Made by a program: the position numbers and the translations under genes | Assembly: GCA_905210995.1 (NCBI GenBank) | Contig: CAJLZE010000041.1 | Span: forward strand, 1 to 20,266 | Length of the DNA stretch: 20,266 bases | Origin: an uncultured Anaerotruncus sp. | GTDB lineage: Bacteria > Bacillota > Clostridia > Oscillospirales > CAG-272 | Direction of reading: 5' to 3' | Part shown: one piece after another, positions 1-6,743 of the stretch | How positions within the stretch are numbered: the stretch's first letter is position 1 | How the letters are laid out: each line of letters starts with the position of its first letter | Notes under the pieces: generated by a model | The model's input: the letters and a program-made list of their open reading frames with translations, nothing else | What the model was told of the DNA's origin: nothing | The model's database searches: none

Positions 1-37
1 CGCGCATTGCGCGGCGGCTCGGGGGGTTTTGATGCCG

Positions 38-862
38 TCACTTTTGGTTTATCACCTTTGCCGCAAATTCACGCACGTCGTTTTCGTCGAGAAAGGGAAT
101 AAACGTTGCTATCCCCTTGATGCCGCCCTCGGCGAATTCGGCTTCGGCGTATTTTTTTACATCGTCCTCGTCAAGAAACGGGAGAAACTTCACGAGCCCC
201 TTTTTGCCGTCCTTTTTATACGCTGCCGCGGCAAATTCGTCAAGGTTGCCGCTATCGAGAAAGGGAAGAAGTTTTTCAATGCCTTTGCCCTCATTAATAT
301 ATCTGCGCGCGGTGTCCTTGATCTTTTCATCCGACGCAAAGGGCAGAAATGACGAAATGTCGCGCCCGTCGGCTGCGCTGCGCTCCATCAGCTCGTCTAT
401 TTTGTCGTCGTCGAGAAAAGGCATCAGAACCGCAAGTCCCTTTTCATTATCGTCATAATATTTGTCCGCCAGCTCGGCGATGTAATCCCCGTCGAGAAAG
501 GGAAGCAGCGGCGCTATGTCGGCAATGCCGGAGTCCTCTATCATTATTCTGACCCGGCGCGGCTTGGATATCGCCGCCGCCTCGATCATCTCGTCGCGGC
601 TCACCTCGGAGGCGTCTATCTTTTCGTTGTTGATGATCTTTTCCACCACGGGGTTCTTTTTGCCGAGCAGCTCATCGACCGTCGTGCCGAGTATTTCAGA
701 AAGCTCGGCGAGCTTTGAAATGTCGGGCATGGAGTTGCCTCTCTCCCAGTTCGACACCGCCTGAAAGCTGACGCCCATTGCGTCGGCAAGCTCAAACTGT
801 GTCATGTCCTTGCTTTTTCTGAGTTCTGCGATCTTCTTTCCGATCTTTACCGTATCAAACAT
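38..862 (-). CDS. XRE-family transcriptional regulator with six C-terminal PFLD repeats
   Basis: The 274-residue protein starts with a classic Xre/Cro helix-turn-helix (about residues 6-66: IGKKIAELRKSKDMTQFELA, then VSFQAVSNWERG), so it should bind DNA. The rest is not a known sensor fold to me. After a linker (67-115) come six units of 26-28 residues with the core (L/F)(L/M/I)PF(L)D followed by a charged helix; the PF pairs lie at residues 121, 148, 174, 200, 228 and 256. The third unit is PFASDE rather than PFLDxD. The repeats suggest a helical-hairpin solenoid for protein contact. The start has an AAAGGA ribosome site about 9 nt upstream. It is transcribed alone from a good promoter at 993-1021. 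The stop lies 37 bases from the window edge, so its terminator cannot be judged. DNA binding is secure; what it regulates is unknown. Confidence 0.88.
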   Translation of the reverse strand: MFDTVKIGKKIAELRKSKDMTQFELADAMGVSFQAVSNWERGNSMPDISKLAELSEILGTTVDELLGKKNPVVEKIINNEKIDASEVSRDEMIEAAAISKPRRVRIMIEDSGIADIAPLLPFLDGDYIAELADKYYDDNEKGLAVLMPFLDDDKIDELMERSAADGRDISSFLPFASDEKIKDTARRYINEGKGIEKLLPFLDSGNLDEFAAAAYKKDGKKGLVKFLPFLDEDDVKKYAEAEFAEGGIKGIATFIPFLDENDVREFAAKVINQK

Positions 863-938
863 ATCATATTCCTTTCTGCCGCCGGTCGTCCTTCCGGCGA
901 CATCGTTATTTTACCTCAAAAAAACCACGCGGGAAAGC

Positions 939-981
939 AAGCGTTGCTTGAGTCGTGCGTTTTTTTACTCAAGCGACGCTT
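939..981. repeat. 15-bp inverted repeat in the XRE gene leader
   Basis: The arms AAGCGTTGCTTGAGT (939-953) and ACTCAAGCGACGCTT (967-981) are complementary over 15 positions with one T/G exception, separated by 13 bases. The left arm overlaps a second small inverted repeat, AAGCAA-GCG-TTGCTT (935-949). The element begins just downstream of the predicted start of the XRE transcript (about 986) and upstream of the promoter of the 1101 gene. It could be an operator for the XRE regulator itself or a leader hairpin. There is no T-tract after it in the minus direction, so it is not an ordinary terminator for that transcript. Confidence 0.6.
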
Positions 982-992
982 TAGCTGCCTAT

Positions 993-1021
993 ATAATAGC
1001 ATCGCGGCGGCTTTTTTTCAA
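993..1021 (-). promoter_or_regulatory. Sigma-A promoter of the XRE regulator gene
   Basis: Read on the minus strand, TTGAAA (1016-1021) is followed after 17 bases by TATTAT (993-998). Predicted transcription start is near 986, giving a leader of about 120 nt that contains the 939-981 inverted repeat. Confidence 0.7.
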
Positions 1022-1041
1022 GCCCCGCGTGCGATTTTTGA

Positions 1042-1070
1042 TTGACACGGCGCGATATATATGTTAAAAT
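1042..1070 (+). promoter_or_regulatory. Sigma-A promoter of the 1101-2138 gene
   Basis: TTGACA (1042-1047), a 17-base spacer and TAAAAT (1065-1070) form a near-consensus promoter. A GGAGGG ribosome site (1088-1093) follows 7 nt before the ATG at 1101, so the gene has its own short-leader transcript. Confidence 0.8.
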
Positions 1071-1100
1071 GGACTCAACTAAACCACGGAGGGTATCTGC

Positions 1101-2138
1101 ATGGAAAAACTCAGAATGGGCACTGCCTATCACGGAAACCGCATACTGAAGCACGTCCGCGAGGATATGGAGGACATTGCGCGGCACAATATGAATCTTG
1201 TCGTGCATATGTTCACGCACACCGACTGGGAGCGCCACCTCGGCGTTATGAAGGATATCGTTTCGGCGTCGCGCGACGCGGGGCTTGAGGTGTGGATAGA
1301 CAACTGGGGACTCGGGGGGCCTCCCGGCGACGTTTCGCATTTTCTCGGCGCGCATCCCGAGGCGCATCAGGTGTACTCCGACGGCACGCCCGACCCCGTG
1401 AGCGTATGCTACAACAGCGAGGCGTTCGTTGAGTTTACAAAGCGCTGGCTCGACACGGTCGCGTCCTTCGGCGGCGACAAGATATTTTGGGACGAGCCGC
1501 ATCTAAAGCTGAAAAAGTCGGAAGGCGGCGAGGTCTTTACCTGCTGCTGCCCCACCTGCCGCAGGCTTTTTGAGGAGCGGTACGGTCACCCCATGCCCGA
1601 CACGCTCACCGATGAGGTAAAGGAGTTCCGCACGCAGTCGATAACCGGTTATTTCGACCGCGTGACGTCATATGCAAAGCTGCTCGGTATGGAGAACATC
1701 GTTTGCGTCATGCTGCACACGCTTGAGGAGACTTCGGGGCTCGCGGGGCTTGCAAATATCGACGATTACGGTATTGACCCGTATTGGTTCCCGGGCAAGA
1801 AGAACAACGACCCATACGATTTTGTTTACGAGGCGTCGTGCGAGGCGGCAAAAAAGGCAAAGGCTCTCGGCAAGCGGCACCACATCTGGATACAGGGGTA
1901 CAGCATTCCCGCGGGATATGAGGACGAGATCGTGACGGCGTACGACGCGGCGTACGATTCGGGCGCGCGCACGATACTCAGTTGGAGCTATCGCGGAGGC
2001 GAGTCGAATACGTATAAGTCCGAAAACTGCGAGCGCGTGTGGCAGGTCATGGGCGAGGCTTCGGCGCGCATACGCGGCAGATATTTTGACGATATCCGCA
2101 GCGAAAAGCTGAAAAAATACGGCATAAGCCGTGAGTGA
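1101..2138 (+). CDS. Uncharacterised TIM-barrel / glycoside-hydrolase-like protein
   Basis: A 345-residue soluble protein without signal peptide. I cannot name the family. The pattern is that of a (beta/alpha)8 barrel related to uncharacterised glycoside hydrolases: strand-like segments followed by acidic or aromatic residues, e.g. NLVVHMFTHTDW (32-43), LEVWIDNWG (62-70), KIFWDEPH (127-134), IDPYWF (225-230), HHIWIQGY (260-267) and TILSWSYRGG (291-300). The adjacent D131-E132 at a strand end are the best candidate catalytic acids. A cluster C148, C149, C150, C153 in CCCPTCRRLFEERYG may bind a metal, like the cysteine zinc site of GH42-type enzymes. The start is fixed by GGAGGG 7 nt upstream. 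It is a single-gene transcript between its own promoter and a shared terminator. A real cytoplasmic protein is near certain; a role in sugar or glycoside metabolism is inference. Confidence 0.85.
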   Translation: MEKLRMGTAYHGNRILKHVREDMEDIARHNMNLVVHMFTHTDWERHLGVMKDIVSASRDAGLEVWIDNWGLGGPPGDVSHFLGAHPEAHQVYSDGTPDPVSVCYNSEAFVEFTKRWLDTVASFGGDKIFWDEPHLKLKKSEGGEVFTCCCPTCRRLFEERYGHPMPDTLTDEVKEFRTQSITGYFDRVTSYAKLLGMENIVCVMLHTLEETSGLAGLANIDDYGIDPYWFPGKKNNDPYDFVYEASCEAAKKAKALGKRHHIWIQGYSIPAGYEDEIVTAYDAAYDSGARTILSWSYRGGESNTYKSENCERVWQVMGEASARIRGRYFDDIRSEKLKKYGISRE

Positions 2139-2141
2139 CAA

Positions 2142-2175
2142 AAAGGGCTGCCGCGCATTTGCGCGACAGCCCTTT
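2142..2175. terminator. Bidirectional rho-independent terminator
   Basis: A hairpin with arms AAAGGGCTG-C-CGCGCA (2142-2157) and TGCGCG-A-CAGCCCTTT (2160-2175), one internal mismatch. In the minus direction it is followed by TTTTTG, in the plus direction by TTTGAC. It sits between the convergent ends of the 1101 gene and the oleate hydratase gene. On the minus strand the stem is almost identical to the terminator at 17787-17812. Confidence 0.85.
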
Positions 2176-2193
2176 GACAGTCAGTCTTTTTTG

Positions 2194-3987
2194 TTATTTG
2201 ATAAGGCCGCTTTCCTTCAGCAAAAGCTCGATGTCGGTGCCGTTGACCTTTTTCAGGGCGATCTTTATCATTTCCTTTTCGGCAAATGAAAGCGGTGCTT
2301 CGCTTATCGGCTTTTTGTCGATGGCGTAATAGCAGGCGCGCAGCAGCTCACGCACGTCATATTTGCTGCCCCAGACCTCGGGCACGCCGCGGTCGATGTC
2401 AAGCAGCGTGTAGACCGACTCCATGCCGGTGCGCATTGAATATTCGGTGGTGAATATGGTGTCGCGCGGCGTTTCGGCAAACTGACCGATGAAGGCAAAG
2501 TTCACCGCGCCGTCGGGCACGACCTTCGGGCGGTCTGATTCCTTGCGGGGCTGGAAGAAGGCGTTGATATAGGGCATGAAGCAGGTCGTGGTGTTGCACG
2601 CGTCGTGCGCCAGAGCGTCGATCCTGTCGGTCGGCACGCCGATGTGATACAGCCACTCGCGGCAGACCTCTTCACCGGTGCAGTCGCGCATAGCCTTCTT
2701 CACATAGTTGCCTTCCTTATTTGTATTCAGCGAATACAGCCATACGAGCACCATGTTCTTGTCCTGCGATCTGAACTGCGGCTGGCGGTTGATCGTCCAG
2801 GAGAGGTACCAGTTGTCGGTGCTGTCCTTTACGGTGACAATGCCGCCGGTCGTTACCTTGCCCGAGCGCGGGTCGCGTTTGCAGATGTTCATGATGTGAC
2901 GGATGACCTCTTCGTCGGAGGTGGCGACCGTGGCGCTCATCCAGTTGGTGGCGTCAACGTCGCTGCAGAAGTTTTCCGGATCGCCGTACTCGCCGTGCTC
3001 TGCCTGCGCGGCTATGGCTTTCCACATATCCCACGACTCGCCTGCGCCGTTCTTTATGCCTGAAAGATCGGGCGCGTGAGTCTGGTCGCCGTAGCATGAG
3101 GTGTCGGTGCAGCAGCCGTTCGTGATAAACACGAGATCGTCCTCGATGAGGTCGATGGTCTGCTCTTTGCCGTCCTTGACATAGACGATCTGACGTGCGA
3201 CCTTTTTGTTGCCCTCGGTCTCAATGATGACATTCTTCACGTCCATGCCGTATTCGATGTGCACGCCGTGCGATTCAAGATATTTCACGAGCGGGAGTAT
3301 CATGCTTTCGTACTGATTGTACTTGGTGAAGCGAAGCGCGCTGAAGTCGGGCAGTCCGTCGATGTGATGGACATAGCGGCAGAGGTAGCGCTTCATTTCA
3401 AGCGCGCTCGACCAACGCTGGAAGGCGAACATGGTCTGCCAGTAGAGCCAGAAGTTCGTGCTCCAGAAGGAATCGGGCAGCACGTCCGAGATCTTTTTAT
3501 CCTCAAGATCCTTTTCGGGGGTGAGGAAGAGCTTTGAGAGCGCCAGAGCCGAGTCTTTGTCAAGCTCGAACTTTCTGTCGGTGTGTGCGTCCTCACCGCG
3601 GTTCACCGTGGCGCGGCAGAGGGAGTAGTTCGGGTCGTGCTTGTTGAGCCAGTAATATTCGTCAAGCACCGAAACGCCGGGCGTTTCGATCGACGGCACG
3701 TCACGGAATGTGTCCCACATTACCTCAAAATGGTTGTCCATCTCGCGCCCGCCTCTCATAAAGAAGCCCTTGGTCACGTCCTTGCGTCCGTCGCAACTGC
3801 CGCCGGCAAGCTCGAACTTTTCAAGCAGATGGATGTGCTCGCCCTTCATCTGTCCGTCACGGACGAGGTAGAAGGCAGCCGTCAGTCCGGCAAGACCCGT
3901 GCCGATTATATATGCGGATTTTTTATCTACATCCTTCGGCTTCTCGGGATGAGCGAATGATTCGTAAGTTCCTGCTGAGTAATACAT
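2194..3987 (-). CDS. ohyA: Oleate hydratase (FAD-dependent, MCRA family)
   Basis: The protein (597 residues, usual length for the family) matches the oleate hydratase / myosin-cross-reactive-antigen family along its whole length. These enzymes add water to the cis-9 double bond of free unsaturated fatty acids, giving 10-hydroxystearate from oleate, and act at the inner face of the membrane with FAD. Visible signatures are the dinucleotide fold IIGTGLAGLTAAFYL (27-41), the RGGREMDNHFE segment with E82, and QRWSSALEMKRYL with Y201. E82 and Y201 coincide in number with the catalytic residues I recall for the Staphylococcus aureus enzyme. ATG follows GGAGG by 8 nt. It has its own promoter (4020-4048) and lies directly downstream of a TetR gene on the same strand, the likely local regulator. 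The usual benefit is detoxification of unsaturated fatty acids. Confidence 0.97.
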   Translation of the reverse strand: MYYSAGTYESFAHPEKPKDVDKKSAYIIGTGLAGLTAAFYLVRDGQMKGEHIHLLEKFELAGGSCDGRKDVTKGFFMRGGREMDNHFEVMWDTFRDVPSIETPGVSVLDEYYWLNKHDPNYSLCRATVNRGEDAHTDRKFELDKDSALALSKLFLTPEKDLEDKKISDVLPDSFWSTNFWLYWQTMFAFQRWSSALEMKRYLCRYVHHIDGLPDFSALRFTKYNQYESMILPLVKYLESHGVHIEYGMDVKNVIIETEGNKKVARQIVYVKDGKEQTIDLIEDDLVFITNGCCTDTSCYGDQTHAPDLSGIKNGAGESWDMWKAIAAQAEHGEYGDPENFCSDVDATNWMSATVATSDEEVIRHIMNICKRDPRSGKVTTGGIVTVKDSTDNWYLSWTINRQPQFRSQDKNMVLVWLYSLNTNKEGNYVKKAMRDCTGEEVCREWLYHIGVPTDRIDALAHDACNTTTCFMPYINAFFQPRKESDRPKVVPDGAVNFAFIGQFAETPRDTIFTTEYSMRTGMESVYTLLDIDRGVPEVWGSKYDVRELLRACYYAIDKKPISEAPLSFAEKEMIKIALKKVNGTDIELLLKESGLIK

Positions 3988-4019
3988 AACTGAAACCTCC
4001 TGTGTTTCTTTCTGCCCCT

Positions 4020-4048
4020 ATTATACCCGAACGTGCAGGCAAATACAA
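4020..4048 (-). promoter_or_regulatory. Promoter of the oleate hydratase gene
   Basis: On the minus strand TTGTAT (4043-4048), a 17-base spacer, then TATAAT (4020-4025) preceded by GGG. Start of transcription near 4013. The palindrome at 4061-4089 ends 13 bp upstream of the -35 box, where an activator or repressor could act. Confidence 0.75.
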
Positions 4049-4055
4049 TAAACAG

Positions 4056-4089
4056 AAAAAGCCCCGTGATAAAAGTCTTATCACGGAGC
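4056..4089 (-). terminator. Terminator of the TetR gene, also a TGATAA palindrome
   Basis: A perfect inverted repeat CCGTGATAA-aagtc-TTATCACGG (4064-4086), extended to 12 pairs at 4061-4089 with one G-U pair. In the minus direction it is followed by TTTTTCTG, a good intrinsic terminator 46 bp after the TetR stop. Because it also lies just upstream of the oleate hydratase promoter and is strictly palindromic, it may double as an operator. Confidence 0.7.
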
Positions 4090-4103
4090 ACCGAAGTGTA
4101 AAA

Positions 4104-4135
4104 AATTTTATCAGATCGGCATAAATGATAAAATT
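4104..4135. repeat. 10-bp perfect inverted repeat with TTATCA/TGATAA half-sites
   Basis: Arms AATTTTATCA (4104-4113) and TGATAAAATT (4126-4135) with a 12-base spacer, touching the stop codon of the TetR gene. It shares TTATCA/TGATAA half-sites with the neighbouring palindrome at 4061-4089. The function is unproven. It may be an operator or part of a tandem terminator. Confidence 0.5.
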
Positions 4136-4689
4136 CAGAGGCTGAACCGGGAGAGGGCTGCCGACATCGAGCCGCGGATGAGCCTTGCGAGCTTGTCCAC
4201 GATGGGCTGCGGGTCCTCGCGCATATCGCCCTTGATCCAGTCGAGCATCAGCCCGATGAATACATATGAATATATCTGTGCGATGAACTGCTTGTCCTCA
4301 TCGCGCACGGTCATTCCGCCCGATTCTTCATCAATAACGTCAAGTATCAGACGGTCCACGAGCGGTTGAAGGTATTTTTCTACCTGTTCGCCGTGCACGC
4401 AGCGGTAGACGTTGAGAATAAAAGGCTTGTTCTCCTGAACGGCTTCAAATATCTGCAAAAGCCCCTGCTGCCATGTTTCGCAGGTCTTTTTTTCGTCAAG
4501 CGCTCTTTTGGCATCCTCAAGGCAGGACCATTCGACAAGGTCGTAGATATCCTTGAAATGATAGTAGAAGGTCATGCGGTTTATGCCGCAGTCGTCCGCT
4601 ATGTCCGCCACCGTTATTTTGGTGAGCGGCTTTTTCAGCAGCAGGTTTTTGAGCGACTGCTCGAGAGCACGTTTGGTTATCTGAGACAT
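4135..4689 (-). CDS. TetR/AcrR-family regulator, DhaS-like
   Basis: A 184-residue regulator. The N-terminal helix-turn-helix (ITVADIADDCGINRMTFYYHFKD, about residues 25-47) is a textbook TetR motif, and the C-terminal half (VFIGLMLDWIKGDM..P) resembles the DhaS-type TetR ligand domain. The ATG at 4689 is preferred to an in-frame ATG at 4722, because an AAGGTGGGAAGGAA ribosome site lies directly before it and none precedes the upstream one. It has its own promoter and terminator and precedes the oleate hydratase gene on the same strand. The obvious guess is a fatty-acid or lipid-stress regulator of that gene, but the ABC operon on its other side is an alternative target. Family assignment is firm; ligand and targets are inferred. 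Confidence 0.92.
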   Translation of the reverse strand: MSQITKRALEQSLKNLLLKKPLTKITVADIADDCGINRMTFYYHFKDIYDLVEWSCLEDAKRALDEKKTCETWQQGLLQIFEAVQENKPFILNVYRCVHGEQVEKYLQPLVDRLILDVIDEESGGMTVRDEDKQFIAQIYSYVFIGLMLDWIKGDMREDPQPIVDKLARLIRGSMSAALSRFSL

Positions 4690-4753
4690 ATTCCTTCCCA
4701 CCTTGCCGATATCGTAATGCAAAACGTCGGATGCGATCCGTTTTCTTTACATC

Positions 4754-4782
4754 ATTATATCATAAAAGACCGCGAAAATCAA
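4754..4782 (-). promoter_or_regulatory. Promoter of the TetR gene
   Basis: On the minus strand TTGATT (4777-4782), a 17-base spacer, TATAAT (4754-4759). Transcription start near 4747, about 57 nt before the chosen ATG. No convincing terminator separates it from the upstream ABC operon; only a short hairpin CGTCATT-TACG-AATGACG (4825-4842) without a T-tract is visible, so some read-through into this gene is possible. Confidence 0.7.
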
Positions 4783-4875
4783 TCTTTTGCACTCGGCTGC
4801 GCGGGGGAAGGACGGAAACGAATGCGTCATTTACGAATGACGTGAAAAAGAGCGTAAGTCCTAATTCTTTTATTT

Positions 4876-5556
4876 TTACTTTACAAGCTCTATCTCGCCG
4901 TCGTTCAGTTTATAAATTTTATTGCATTCCGACAGTATCGAAACGTCATGTGTGACCATTATTACGGTGATGCCCTCACGGTTTATTTCCGAAAGCAGAT
5001 GCATGAGGATCTTTTTATTTTCGGAATCCAACGCACCGGTCGGCTCATCTGCCAGTATCACACGCGGTTCGTGCACCAGCGCACGCGCTATGGCGACGCG
5101 CTGACACTGACCGCCCGATAGCTGATTGACCTTTTTATTGCAAAGATCGGCGATATTCAGCTTTTCCATCACCGCGCGTCCCTTTTTCTCCATAGTGCCC
5201 CAACTGCATTTTGAAAACATTAGCGGCAGGCATACATTTTCGAGTGCGGTGCGGTCGCCTTCCAATCCGAAATCCTGAAGGATGAATCCGAGATCCGAAT
5301 TGCGCAGATCCGCCTTTTTGTTTTCGGATATTTTCGCTATGTCTGTATCTCCGTAGAGATATTCTCCGCTGTCCGGCTTCAGTAAGCCGGCGAGAAGGTA
5401 GAGCAATGTGCTTTTGCCGGAGCCGGACACGCCGATGATGCCGACAAAATCGCCCCTTTCTATCTCAAGAGACAAGTGCTTTATGGCATCGACCTGATTT
5501 TCCTTTCCTTTGTTATAAGAGAAGGTCAGATCATTTAAACGGATCAGTGCGCTCAT
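4876..5556 (-). CDS. ABC transporter ATP-binding protein, MacB/LolD type
   Basis: A complete 226-residue ATPase: Walker A GVSGSGKST (42-50), Q-loop FILQDFGL (91-98), signature LSGGQ (146-150), Walker B VILADEP (166-172), D-loop GALD and the H-loop histidine H203. The pattern with TALENVCLPL after the Q-loop is typical of the MacB/LolD/bacteriocin-export branch that pairs with FtsX-like permeases. It should power the two permeases encoded immediately upstream, from which it is separated by 14 bp carrying an AAAGGAGG ribosome site. The cassette is the last gene of the operon. Such machines usually move peptides, lipoproteins or amphipathic compounds from the membrane outward, or act mechanically without transport. 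The substrate cannot be read from the sequence. Confidence 0.95.
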   Translation of the reverse strand: MSALIRLNDLTFSYNKGKENQVDAIKHLSLEIERGDFVGIIGVSGSGKSTLLYLLAGLLKPDSGEYLYGDTDIAKISENKKADLRNSDLGFILQDFGLEGDRTALENVCLPLMFSKCSWGTMEKKGRAVMEKLNIADLCNKKVNQLSGGQCQRVAIARALVHEPRVILADEPTGALDSENKKILMHLLSEINREGITVIMVTHDVSILSECNKIYKLNDGEIELVK

Positions 5557-5570
5557 TGTTTTGCCCTCCT

Positions 5571-6743
5571 TTAATCTCCGAAATATAAGAGTTCGGAGAA
5601 TGACAACCGTCTTGCGGATACCACCGTCAGTATGATTGGCGAAATGCAGATGAATACGATAAACCCGACCGAGATCAGAAAGCTTGCCCTGGAATCGTTT
5701 CCTTCACCGAGTACGATAACATTTCGCAGCGAAAATGCCAGCAAAGACGAAACGGCTACAAGGATCAGGTCGGTCATCAGAATGATCTTTGCGTATGTTG
5801 TGTTTCTGCACCCGCAGATCTTGTAGATACCCATTTGCTTCTGAAGCGCTTTTGTCTTGAGGTATGTGTATCCGCTGATCCCGAATACGGATGAAACCGC
5901 GAGGAGTATCGACAGCAGCGCATCGATCTTATAGGTACCGATGAGACGTTTCCGTGAATTTGCACTCAGATCAGAGCGCAGATACAAATGTCCGTTATAG
6001 GTGTCGTCGGGCAATCCGGAAATGTAATTTCCGGCATCGACTCCCTCACGCATGACGAGCACCGCCCCGCCGACAGACGAAAGAAGGTCGGACGAGCCTT
6101 CAATATCAAAAGGGATTATCGCCAGAAACGGTGTGTGGTCCGGCGAGGTGTTGCGGATATACTCAAAATTCACCCCGAGCTGCGATGTTTCTGGCGTAGA
6201 ACCTCCTGCGTCGATGCTGTATACGATATCCTTGCCGTTTGCGGTTCCGAGGATATCGTATTCACAGCCGAAGGTGATCGCACCATCCGCAACGTCAACG
6301 GTCGCCTTATGTCCTCCCATGTATTTACGCAGTGCTGCGTTGAGTATGATACCGGATGTATCGTAGGTCCATTTTCCGCTTTTTAAGACAGAAGAAAAGT
6401 GTTCGAACATTCCCTTGTTATACAGAATGATGTCTGTCTCCTGTCCGTTCACTTTTCCGTGTGTGCGATATGTCAGACAAACGGAAGCCACCCGGTCGTC
6501 GGCTTCGAATATTCCGAAAGGGTCGGTGTCCTTTTCCTGTTCACCGTAAAATGTCGGCCGTGAGTAGTAAGCCGCGTTTTCGGGCATTCCGTCGGATATG
6601 ACGCGCTCGACCCGGTATGCATTCACAAACGGAGTGATCGCCGTATTCAGCAGAATTATGACCACCGTGATCTGGAATATCAGAAATATCTCTCTTACAA
6701 AGTGCTTCGAACAGGATCTATAAATCAAATACAGTGTTTTCAT
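5571..6743 (-). CDS. FtsX-like ABC transporter permease (second subunit)
   Basis: A 390-residue permease with the MacB/FtsX layout: one membrane helix near the N-terminus (about 18-40), a large extracellular domain (about 41-270), then three helices (about 273-295, 319-338, 353-376). The cytoplasmic loop MGIYKICGCRNTTY resembles the coupling loop of FtsX-type permeases. I start it at 6743, not at the in-frame ATG at 6791, because its ATG then overlaps the stop of the upstream permease as ATGA (6740-6743), a translational-coupling arrangement, and the sequence begins MKTL like its partner. With the other permease it probably forms a heterodimer driven by the downstream ATPase. Substrate unknown. 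Confidence 0.88.
   Translation of the reverse strand: MKTLYLIYRSCSKHFVREIFLIFQITVVIILLNTAITPFVNAYRVERVISDGMPENAAYYSRPTFYGEQEKDTDPFGIFEADDRVASVCLTYRTHGKVNGQETDIILYNKGMFEHFSSVLKSGKWTYDTSGIILNAALRKYMGGHKATVDVADGAITFGCEYDILGTANGKDIVYSIDAGGSTPETSQLGVNFEYIRNTSPDHTPFLAIIPFDIEGSSDLLSSVGGAVLVMREGVDAGNYISGLPDDTYNGHLYLRSDLSANSRKRLIGTYKIDALLSILLAVSSVFGISGYTYLKTKALQKQMGIYKICGCRNTTYAKIILMTDLILVAVSSLLAFSLRNVIVLGEGNDSRASFLISVGFIVFICISPIILTVVSARRLSFSELLYFGD

Noticed and set aside
38..862. The repeated AGAAAGGGA-like DNA within the XRE gene as a CRISPR or satellite array
   Set aside because: It is the codon-level image of the PFLD protein repeats; spacing is in frame and the copies diverge at third positions.
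981..1502. Minus-strand ORF opposite the start of the 1101 gene
   Set aside because: Antisense shadow of a gene with a clear promoter and ribosome site; it would also cover both divergent promoters.
5988..6386. Plus-strand ORF inside the permease gene
   Set aside because: Antisense shadow without start signals; the permease frame has proper membrane helices and an ATGA coupling with its neighbour.
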